From: Clostridia bacterium
GTDB lineage: Bacteria > Bacillota > Clostridia > Christensenellales > Aristaeellaceae
Assembly: GCA_017937655.1 (NCBI GenBank)
Contig: JAGBDE010000047.1
Coordinates: 1 to 63,666 of the forward strand
Length of the DNA stretch: 63,666 nucleotides
Reading direction: 5' to 3'
In this document: piece after piece, positions 58,470 through 63,666 of the stretch
Position numbering within the stretch: position 1 is the first letter of the stretch
How the letters are laid out: each line of letters opens with the position of its first letter
Notes under the pieces: model-generated
Database searches by the model: none
Seen by the model: the letters and a program-made list of their open reading frames with translations, nothing else
What the model was told of the DNA's origin: nothing
Program-made: the position numbers and the translations under genes

Positions 58470-58485
58470 ATTTTTTCCAACCTAT

Positions 58486-58511
58486 GGAACTTTTGGCGAA
58501 GGAACCTCGTC
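58486..58511 (+). promoter_or_regulatory. ECF-type promoter 2 (DUF4349 gene)
   Basis: GGAAC (58486-58490), 17 bp, CGTC (58508-58511), with the wider match ATGGAACTTTT shared with promoter 1. The sigma factor therefore probably drives its partner separately from read-through. Confidence 0.78.
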
Positions 58512-58536
58512 TGTTTGAATGAAAGGAGGATGGCGA

Positions 58537-59670
58537 ATGGATTTTCGTGACGACGAACTGGATCTTGCCCTGAGAGAAATGTACCGGCAGCCCGTGCCGC
58601 CATCCTTTGAAGCGAAATGGACCGGGGCCGTCCGGCGAGAGGAGAGTATACAGATGAACAAAAAGTCTATTTGGAAATGGAGCGGCTGGAGCAGAATCGT
58701 CCTGCCGGTGGCCGCCGCGCTGGTGGTGCTGGTGGGCGCAGGCTGGGCCGGCAATCTGGAGTTCAGCGGCAGCTACATGGCTTCCGACAGCATGAAGCAG
58801 CAGCCCATGGTAGCCTATTCCCGTTCTTCCAACGCTGATTACGAGATCGCCATGGACTACGGCGCAGCGGAGGAAAGCTACGACGCCAGCTATTCTACCA
58901 TGACCGTAGGCGGCGGCCTGACCAGCAACTACGCGGCCAAGGAGCCTGCCGCCCAGCCCACCGAGCGCAAGCTGGTTCGCACCGTCAGTCTGACCATGCG
59001 CACCGGCAACTATGAGCAGGATCTGTCCGCCATCCAGGAGCTGGTTGCCAGCGTGGGCGGATATGAGGAATATCATTATGAATCCGGCGACGTAGCCAGC
59101 GGTGACAGCCGCTATGTGGAAATGACCCTGCGCATTCCCGCTGACCAGCTGGATACCTTCCTGGGCAGCGTGGGCGGCATCGGCCGGGTGGTGAACCGCT
59201 CCGAGAACGTGGTGGATCGCACCACCGAGTACACCGACAACGAGACCCGCCTGAACACCCTCAACACCAAGATGGCCCGCCTGCAGGAGCTGCTGGAGAA
59301 GGCCGAGAACGTGGACGACCTTCTGTCCATTGAGAACCAGATCGCCGATACCCAGTACGACATCGACCGACTGACCAGCTGGCAGCTGGGCATCGACCGG
59401 CAGGTGGACATGAGCACCGTGACCATCAACCTGCGGGAAGAAAAGCCCACGGAGATCGCCCCGGAAATGACCTTTGGCGAGAAGATCGTCCGCGCTGTGA
59501 AGGCCTCCTGGGAAGGCTTTGTCCAGTTCCTGAAGAACGCGGTGGTGTTCCTGATCATGGCCATTCCCGCCGTCCTGACCATTGGCGTGATTGTGGCTGT
59601 GGTGGTGCTGATCCGCAAGGGCCGCAAGAAGGCCGCCGCCAAGAAAGCTGAAGAAACCAACGAAGAATAA
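58537..59670 (+). CDS. DUF4349 membrane protein, probable sigma-factor partner
   Basis: A 377-residue protein. The first 40 residues (DELDLALREMYRQPVPPSFE) are the short cytosolic segment typical of Bacillota anti-sigma-like proteins. A membrane helix follows (IVLPVAAALVVLVGAGWAG, about 54-72), then the DUF4349 domain with RKLVRTVSLTMRTGNYEQDL, ETRLNTLNTKMARLQELLEKA and DRLTSWQLGIDRQVDMSTV, then a second helix (VVFLIMAIPAVLTIGVIVAVVVL) and a Lys-rich tail. AAAGGAGG precedes the ATG at 58537. Gene pairing and shared promoters suggest it regulates the ECF sigma factor; the signal is unknown. Confidence 0.85.
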   Translation: MDFRDDELDLALREMYRQPVPPSFEAKWTGAVRREESIQMNKKSIWKWSGWSRIVLPVAAALVVLVGAGWAGNLEFSGSYMASDSMKQQPMVAYSRSSNADYEIAMDYGAAEESYDASYSTMTVGGGLTSNYAAKEPAAQPTERKLVRTVSLTMRTGNYEQDLSAIQELVASVGGYEEYHYESGDVASGDSRYVEMTLRIPADQLDTFLGSVGGIGRVVNRSENVVDRTTEYTDNETRLNTLNTKMARLQELLEKAENVDDLLSIENQIADTQYDIDRLTSWQLGIDRQVDMSTVTINLREEKPTEIAPEMTFGEKIVRAVKASWEGFVQFLKNAVVFLIMAIPAVLTIGVIVAVVVLIRKGRKKAAAKKAEETNEE

Positions 59671-59677
59671 TCCATTG

Positions 59678-59705
59678 CCCCGGGGAATATCGCCCCGGGG
59701 TTTTT
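59678..59705 (+). terminator. Intrinsic terminator after DUF4349 gene
   Basis: CCCCGGGG (59678-59685) pairs with CCCCGGGG (59693-59700), followed by five T. Confidence 0.85.
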
Positions 59706-59726
59706 GGATGATAAGGGTGTGGCATC

Positions 59727-60185
59727 GTGAAGGTAACAAAATTGGAAGAGGAAAACCTTCGTATATTGACGGAGCTGTTTGATTATCACGATGTGGATCA
59801 AATGGTAGCACAATGCACCCATCAGATCCGCAATGGGATCAGCGACATTTTTGTCCTGTACGACCAGGGCGTTTTGCTGGGCGAGCTTCACGCCATGTAT
59901 TTCAGCGAGGATGAGCGCTTTGCGGTGCTGGGCAGGCGGGCGTACCTGTACGCATTCCGGGTTCGGGAAGGGTATCAGAACCAGGGTTACGGAACATTTC
60001 TCCTGAAAACAGTTCTGGCCGCGCTGCAGGAAGCAGGCTATTCCGAGTTCACTGTTGGCGTGGAGGACGATAATCCCCGGGCCAGGCACATGTATCAGTC
60101 GTTTGGGTTTTGTGAGCTGCTGCTCAGACAACGGGAGGAATATCAGGGCGACGCCTATGAATACAATCTCTATTTGAAACGATAA
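59727..60185 (+). CDS. GNAT family N-acetyltransferase
   Basis: A 152-residue acetyltransferase. The acetyl-CoA loop is VREGYQNQGYGTFLLKTVL (Q-x-x-G-Y-G type), followed by DNPRARHMYQSFGFCELLL, the usual motif B. The start is GTG at 59727 with AAGGGTG upstream. It has no obvious partner and the substrate is unknown. It ends at a bidirectional terminator. Confidence 0.88.
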   Translation: MKVTKLEEENLRILTELFDYHDVDQMVAQCTHQIRNGISDIFVLYDQGVLLGELHAMYFSEDERFAVLGRRAYLYAFRVREGYQNQGYGTFLLKTVLAALQEAGYSEFTVGVEDDNPRARHMYQSFGFCELLLRQREEYQGDAYEYNLYLKR

Positions 60186-60200
60186 GCTGTTTCAGCAAAA

Positions 60201-60230
60201 ATCCCCTGCATGCAAAATCATGCAGGGGAT
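60201..60230. terminator. Bidirectional terminator
   Basis: ATCCCCTGCATG (60201-60212) pairs perfectly with CATGCAGGGGAT (60219-60230). T-rich runs follow on both strands; it separates convergent genes at 60185 and 60236. Confidence 0.85.
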
Positions 60231-60235
60231 TCATT

Positions 60236-60583
60236 TTATTCTGCGGGTCGTTTCTTCATGGTCGCGCCATAAATCAGCAGGAACGCGCCCAGAATGATGA
60301 TCGTAGTGGAATGGGCGTAAATTTGCAGTACAACCTGCAAAACCTTCGCTTCTATGGGATCGGCACCGTCCAGGATCTGCTCCATGGTAATGGGAGCCAC
60401 GTCCTCCGTGCCGATGCCCTTGTGAAGGAGCGCAGCGGCGATAGACGGATTGATCTTCTCAATGCCGACCACTTCCAGCTTGCCCTTCATAGTGCTGGTG
60501 GCAGGGTCGTTGTCCACCAGAACGCGGATGCCAATGCCCACAAACAGCAGCAGGATGCCAAGGAGAATGCAAAGTGCCTTCAT
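60236..60583 (-). CDS. Small two-helix membrane protein, paralog 1
   Basis: A 115-residue protein with an N-terminal helix (LCILLGILLLFVGIGIRVLV), a polar middle of about 60 residues (KLEVVGIEKINPSIAAALL...DGADPIEAKV) and a C-terminal helix (TTIIILGAFLLIYGATM). It has the same layout as the gene at 60599, 15 bp away, so the two are probably tandem paralogs. No named family is recognised. It may act as an envelope sensor or a channel accessory; this is not supported further. Confidence 0.75.
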   Translation of the reverse strand: MKALCILLGILLLFVGIGIRVLVDNDPATSTMKGKLEVVGIEKINPSIAAALLHKGIGTEDVAPITMEQILDGADPIEAKVLQVVLQIYAHSTTIIILGAFLLIYGATMKKRPAE

Positions 60584-60598
60584 ATGTCAGCCCTCATG

Positions 60599-60982
60599 TC
60601 AGGCGTAGCGGGCATAGCTCTGCTTTTTCTTCCGGGGGCCAAAGATGGCCAGCAGCAGGCCCACGCCGGCTACGATCAGGCCGATTTTGGTGATGAGGGG
60701 CGTGCGGGAATAGACCCAGGCGCCGGCCATGATCAGGTCAGCGTCCTCTGCGGCAACTTCCTGGACGATGTCCTCGGCGGTAATGGTACGGCCCAGCACT
60801 TCCAGCTCGCCATCCAGCAAGGTCTGGACAAATTCAGGTGTCAGCTCGTCCAGGCCAAAAACCGTCAGGTAAGCTTTCACTTCCTTGATCTTTTCGTGAT
60901 TCTCCACCACGTAACGTCCGCCGATGCCAACCACCAAAAGCAGCAGGCCGATAATGAGCAGGAACACACCAAACTTCTTCAT
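60599..60982 (-). CDS. Small two-helix membrane protein, paralog 2
   Basis: A 127-residue protein with an N-terminal helix (VFLLIIGLLLLVVGIGGRYV), a soluble middle (KEVKAYLTVFGLDELTPEFVQTLLDGELEV) and a C-terminal helix (IGLIVAGVGLLLAIFG), ending in a basic tail RKKKQSYARYA. GAGGGATTTGTC precedes the ATG. It resembles the downstream gene in layout and in GIG-R and GLDEL/GIEKI positions. Its own promoter is at 61015-61043. Function unknown. Confidence 0.75.
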   Translation of the reverse strand: MKKFGVFLLIIGLLLLVVGIGGRYVVENHEKIKEVKAYLTVFGLDELTPEFVQTLLDGELEVLGRTITAEDIVQEVAAEDADLIMAGAWVYSRTPLITKIGLIVAGVGLLLAIFGPRKKKQSYARYA

Positions 60983-61014
60983 GACAAATCCCTCGTTTCA
61001 CAGGTGATGCTTTC

Positions 61015-61043
61015 AGTATAGCTTATGCGGGGGTTCATTGCAA
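61015..61043 (-). promoter_or_regulatory. sigma-A promoter of the membrane-protein pair
   Basis: On the minus strand TTGCAA (61038-61043), 17 bp, TATACT (61015-61020). Confidence 0.78.
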
Positions 61044-61058
61044 GAAGAAAGCCACAAG

Positions 61059-61085
61059 AAAAACCCCCTGCCTTGCGGCAGAGGG
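61059..61085 (-). terminator. Intrinsic terminator after rplA
   Basis: On the minus strand CCCTCTGCC (61077-61085) pairs with GGCAGGGGG (61064-61072), loop GCAA, then TTTTT (61059-61063). It closes the ribosomal operon at rplA. Confidence 0.85.
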
Positions 61086-61100
61086 CTTTGAGAAGCTCAA

Positions 61101-61790
61101 TTAGAACTTCAGGGGGTTAACCTTCACAGCGGGGCCCATGGTGGCGCTGATGTACAGGCTGCGCACGTAGGTACCCTTAGCAGCGGCGGGCTTAGCCTTG
61201 TTGATGGCATCCATCAGGGTGGTCATGTTCTCGGTCAGTTTTTCAACGCCGAAAGAGGCCTTGCCGATGGGGCAGTGGATGATAGCGGTCTTGTCAACGC
61301 GATATTCAACCTTACCAGCCTTCACATCGCTGACAGCCTTGGCCACGTCCATGGTCACGGTGCCGCTCTTGGGGTTGGGCATGAGGCCCTTGGGGCCCAG
61401 GATACGACCGATGCGGCCAACAACGCCCATCATGTCGGGGGTAGCGATCATGACGTCGAAGCCAAACCAGTTTTCGGTCTGGATCTTCTGGATCATTTCT
61501 TCGCCGCCAACAAAGTCAGCGCCGGCAGCTTCAGCTTCCTTCAGCTTGTCGCCCTTGGTCACAACCAGCACGCGGGTCACGCGGCCGGTACCGTGAGGCA
61601 GAACCACAGCGCCGCGGACCTGCTGGTCAGCGTGGCGGGGGTCAACGCCCAGGCGGACGGAGATTTCGATGGTCTCGTCGAACTTGGCTTTGCTGGTCTT
61701 GATGGCCAGGTCGCAAGCATCGGCGGGATCGTAGGCGGTCAGGGAATCGATCAGCTTTACGCTGTCAACATACTTTTTTCCGTGCTTCAT
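61101..61790 (-). CDS. rplA: 50S ribosomal protein L1
   Basis: A 229-residue protein that forms the L1 stalk and in many bacteria represses its own operon by binding its mRNA. Signatures are [39 protein letters not shown] and the C-terminal [14 protein letters not shown]. The ATG at 61790 is the family start; the 10 upstream residues are not coding. It is followed by a terminator and not by rplJ. Confidence 0.98.
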   Translation of the reverse strand: MKHGKKYVDSVKLIDSLTAYDPADACDLAIKTSKAKFDETIEISVRLGVDPRHADQQVRGAVVLPHGTGRVTRVLVVTKGDKLKEAEAAGADFVGGEEMIQKIQTENWFGFDVMIATPDMMGVVGRIGRILGPKGLMPNPKSGTVTMDVAKAVSDVKAGKVEYRVDKTAIIHCPIGKASFGVEKLTENMTTLMDAINKAKPAAAKGTYVRSLYISATMGPAVKVNPLKF

Positions 61791-61845
61791 GTTATTTCCT
61801 TCCTGTGGTACAAACGGCACTTATGTCCTCCCACGCATGTCGAAA

Positions 61846-62271
61846 TTATTCCTCAACAGTGATACCCATGGAACGGGCGGTACCCTTAACCATGCTCATG
61901 ATGGCTTCGATATCCGTGGCATTCACGTCGGGCTTCTTGATCTCGGCGATCTTCTGCACCTGCTCCTTGGTCAGCTTGCCTACCTTGTCGCGGTTGGGGC
62001 GGCCGGAGGCGGTCTGCAGGTTCAGTTCCTTCTTGATCAGAACGGGAACCGGAGGAGTCTTGGTGATGAAGGTGAAGGTGTTGTCAGTGTACACGGTGAT
62101 GACAACAGGGATGATCATGCCGGCGTCCTTGGAGGTGCGCTCGTTGAACTCTTTGCAGAAGCCGGGGATGTTCACGCCGTGCTGACCCAGCGCAGGACCG
62201 ATAGGCGGAGCGGGGGTTGCCTTGGCGGCGGGAACCTGGAGTTTGATCAGAGACTTAACTTTCTTAGCCAT
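61846..62271 (-). CDS. rplK: 50S ribosomal protein L11
   Basis: A 141-residue protein of the GTPase-associated centre. [18 protein letters not shown] and [20 protein letters not shown] are typical, and the Pro-rich N-terminal linker is the thiopeptide site. The ATG at 62271 follows TAAGGAGGTACAACCTA, a strong Shine-Dalgarno. It is in the nusG-rplK-rplA order. Confidence 0.98.
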   Translation of the reverse strand: MAKKVKSLIKLQVPAAKATPAPPIGPALGQHGVNIPGFCKEFNERTSKDAGMIIPVVITVYTDNTFTFITKTPPVPVLIKKELNLQTASGRPNRDKVGKLTKEQVQKIAEIKKPDVNATDIEAIMSMVKGTARSMGITVEE

Positions 62272-62356
62272 TAGGTTGTACCTCCTTAATGTGGTCATGG
62301 CGGAATAGCTGTACTATTCCTCCCACTGCACCCGGGTGGGTGCGGCCCAGGGGGGA

Positions 62357-62893
62357 TCAGGAAATCTTTTCGACGTCCGTCAGATCCACCTCTACGGGCA
62401 TTTCGCGGCCAAGGAACATTTTGACCTTGACCGTCAGCTTCTGGCGTACGGTGTCCACATCTTCCACGGTGCCGGTGAAGTTCTCCAGCGGACCGGACAG
62501 AATGCGGACTTCTTCGCCGATGGCAATGCCGAATTCCACGCTGTTTTCCTGAGTGGAGAGCATGACCTCAACCTCTTCAGGGGTCAGGGGAACGGGCTTG
62601 CTGTCGGGGCCTACGAAGCCGGTAACGCCGCGGGTGTTGCGCACCAGGTACCAGCTTTCGCTGGTCTCGATCATGTGAACCAGCACATAACCGGGATACA
62701 CTTTACGCTGGGACTTCACCCGCTTGTTACCTTTGATTTCAACTACGTCTTCCACAGGAACACGCACGTCGAAGATCAGATCCTTCATGCCGTTGTTTTC
62801 AACGGATTTCTCGATGTTGTCCTTGACCTTGTTCTCGTAACCGGAATAGGTATGAACAACATACCAGCAAGGTTCTTTGCTGTGTTCGGACAT
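62357..62893 (-). CDS. nusG: Transcription antitermination factor NusG
   Basis: A 178-residue RNA polymerase-binding factor that modulates elongation and pausing. The NGN domain reads WYVVHTYSGYENKVKDNIE with KVYPGYVLVHM, and the KOW domain is GEEVRILSGPLENFTGTVEDV. AAGGAGTATATC precedes the ATG. It lies between secE and rplK, as usual. Confidence 0.98.
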   Translation of the reverse strand: MSEHSKEPCWYVVHTYSGYENKVKDNIEKSVENNGMKDLIFDVRVPVEDVVEIKGNKRVKSQRKVYPGYVLVHMIETSESWYLVRNTRGVTGFVGPDSKPVPLTPEEVEVMLSTQENSVEFGIAIGEEVRILSGPLENFTGTVEDVDTVRQKLTVKVKMFLGREMPVEVDLTDVEKIS

Positions 62894-62903
62894 GATATAC
62901 TCC

Positions 62904-63167
62904 TTATGCGGCAGGGTTGTTAAGCTTCATGAGGAACTGGACCAGTCCGCTGGCACCCATGTCCAGCAGGCCGATAACGACCATCATGAAAACCACCACG
63001 AGTACAACGATTACCGTGTAGTTGACCAGCTTTTCGCGGGTAGGCCATGTGACCTTCTTGAGCTCGTGCCACATGTTCTTGAACGCATTGCCGATCTTTG
63101 CAAAGAACTTGACAAAACCCTTGCCGAAACGCACGAAGAAGTTTTCCTTCTTTTTGTTGTCTGCCAT
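62904..63167 (-). CDS. secE: Preprotein translocase subunit SecE
   Basis: An 87-residue single-helix subunit of the SecYEG channel. The conserved amphipathic segment is MWHELKKVTWPTREKLVNYT, followed by the helix VIVVLVVVFMMVVIGLLDMG. The short Gram-positive form is extended here by a basic N-terminal arm (KENFFVRFGKGFVKFFAK). The ATG at 63167 follows AGGATGGG; the ORF start at 63212 overlaps the gap to rpmG. Confidence 0.96.
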   Translation of the reverse strand: MADNKKKENFFVRFGKGFVKFFAKIGNAFKNMWHELKKVTWPTREKLVNYTVIVVLVVVFMMVVIGLLDMGASGLVQFLMKLNNPAA

Positions 63168-63227
63168 GGTTTTCCCATCCTTTCGCAACTCAAGACGCTT
63201 GAACGTCTTCATTGTGCAGATGCGTTG

Positions 63228-63389
63228 TTACTTGGTTTCACGGTGAACCGTATGCTTCTTGCAAAAACGGCAGTATTTGCTCAGCTCGATACGGTCGGGG
63301 GTGTTCTTCTTATTCTTCATGGAATTGTAGTTACGCTGTTTGCACTCGGTGCAAGCCAGCATCACCTTATTACGGGCAACGCTTGCCAC
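63228..63389 (-). CDS. rpmG: 50S ribosomal protein L33, zinc-binding form
   Basis: A 53-residue protein too short for ordinary ORF cut-offs. It reads [20 protein letters not shown], then [21 protein letters not shown]. Two CxxC pairs show that this is the zinc-binding (C+) L33, so it depends on zinc supply. The start is GTG at 63389 with AGGAGG 7 bp upstream. It sits between tuf and secE, a common Clostridia order. Confidence 0.95.
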   Translation of the reverse strand: MASVARNKVMLACTECKQRNYNSMKNKKNTPDRIELSKYCRFCKKHTVHRETK

Positions 63390-63431
63390 GTTAGCCACCT
63401 CCTATATGTGAGCGGTAAGAATGCGTCTGTC

Positions 63432-63452
63432 CCGGGCGGACGTGCCGCCCGG
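63432..63452. promoter_or_regulatory. GC-rich hairpin between tuf and rpmG
   Basis: CCGGGCGG-ACGTG-CCGCCCGG forms a strong hairpin 22 bp after the tuf stop on the minus strand. No T-run follows, so it may protect the tuf mRNA 3' end or partially terminate. Confidence 0.5.
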
Positions 63453-63473
63453 AGCAGTCACAGAGCATTGTGA

Positions 63474-63666
63474 TTATTCGATCACGGTAGCAACAACGCC
63501 GGAGCCAACGGTACGGCCGCCTTCGCGGATAGCGAAGCGGAGGCCCTGCTCGATAGCGATGGGGGTGATCAGGTTGATTTCCATGTCGATGTTATCGCCG
63601 GGCATAACCATTTCCACGCCTTCGGGAAGCTTGATGTCGCCGGTAACGTCGGTGGTACGGAAGTAG
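63474..63666 (-). CDS. tuf: Elongation factor Tu, C-terminal fragment (runs off the window)
   Basis: Only the last 64 codons are present, read from the window edge to the stop at 63474. The sequence [20 protein letters not shown] followed by [20 protein letters not shown] and [21 protein letters not shown] is the domain 3 end of EF-Tu. The gene is truncated by the window boundary, not broken. It heads the tuf-rpmG-secE-nusG-rplK-rplA block. Confidence 0.97.
   Translation of the reverse strand, partial: YFRTTDVTGDIKLPEGVEMVMPGDNIDMEINLITPIAIEQGLRFAIREGGRTVGSGVVATVIE

Overview
The window looks like a chromosomal segment of a GC-rich, spore-forming member of the Clostridia (Bacillota). The support is spoIIID next to an mreB/mbl gene, a SCIFF peptide with its radical-SAM maturase, a T-box leader in front of proS, the plsX-acpP-rnc-smc-ftsY block and the tuf-rpmG-secE-nusG-rplK-rplA block. 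Family or genus cannot be fixed from sequence reading alone. No transposase, integrase, phage gene, plasmid origin, rRNA gene or CRISPR array was seen. TTG and GTG starts with good Shine-Dalgarno sites are common.

Layout. 1-2.6 kb: tRNA-Gly, a PadR regulator with a likely self-operator, a DUF4097 surface-type protein, a Cys-rich zinc-ribbon protein and a 150-bp tandem duplication. 2.6-7.4 kb (minus): a sugar ABC importer without its own ATPase, then mbl and spoIIID. 7.4-14 kb: FAD oxidoreductase, Cys-cluster protein, RluA-type pseudouridine synthase, L,D-transpeptidase, M19 dipeptidase and a divergent GMP-synthase paralog whose glutaminase residues are gone. 14.2-27.1 kb (plus): a 1314-residue one-pass membrane protein with a PQQ-like propeller, then plsX, acpP, rnc, smc, ftsY, a DUF975 protein, a SpoU-type methyltransferase and a YwlG-type protein. 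27.2-32.3 kb: SCIFF, its maturase, a PLP decarboxylase, a TetR regulator with two operators, a sugar kinase and a small HEYGH membrane protein. 32.5-39.2 kb: RlmL-type methyltransferase, T-box/proS, HAD phosphatase, and a minus operon queH-birA-acpS-isomerase/DUF5655 fusion.

39.4-50.1 kb: rubrerythrin, a glycosyltransferase, and the most striking locus: a lipoprotein with a VWA-like DASxxMGG motif, a four-helix membrane protein, a tubulin/FtsZ-like GTPase (FGGTGAS loop) and a 1217-residue protein whose C-terminal half is an actin/Hsp70-type ATPase. The four genes are closely spaced and the last two overlap by 4 bp. They look like one envelope-linked machine built on two nucleotide-dependent cytoskeletal folds. 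I know of no described function for it.

50.4-63.7 kb: GNAT protein, tRNA-Arg, serC-serA, an attenuator with a Trp-rich leader peptide before a methyltransferase, an ECF transporter S subunit, a ferritin-like protein, a DUF1858 protein, glycerate kinase, an ECF sigma factor and its DUF4349 partner (both behind matching GGAAC-N17-CGTC promoters), two paralogous small membrane proteins, and the ribosomal/transcription block ending in a truncated tuf.

Three families of structured intergenic repeats recur. The most conspicuous is a chain of perfect pyrimidine/purine hairpins found at three convergent gene junctions.
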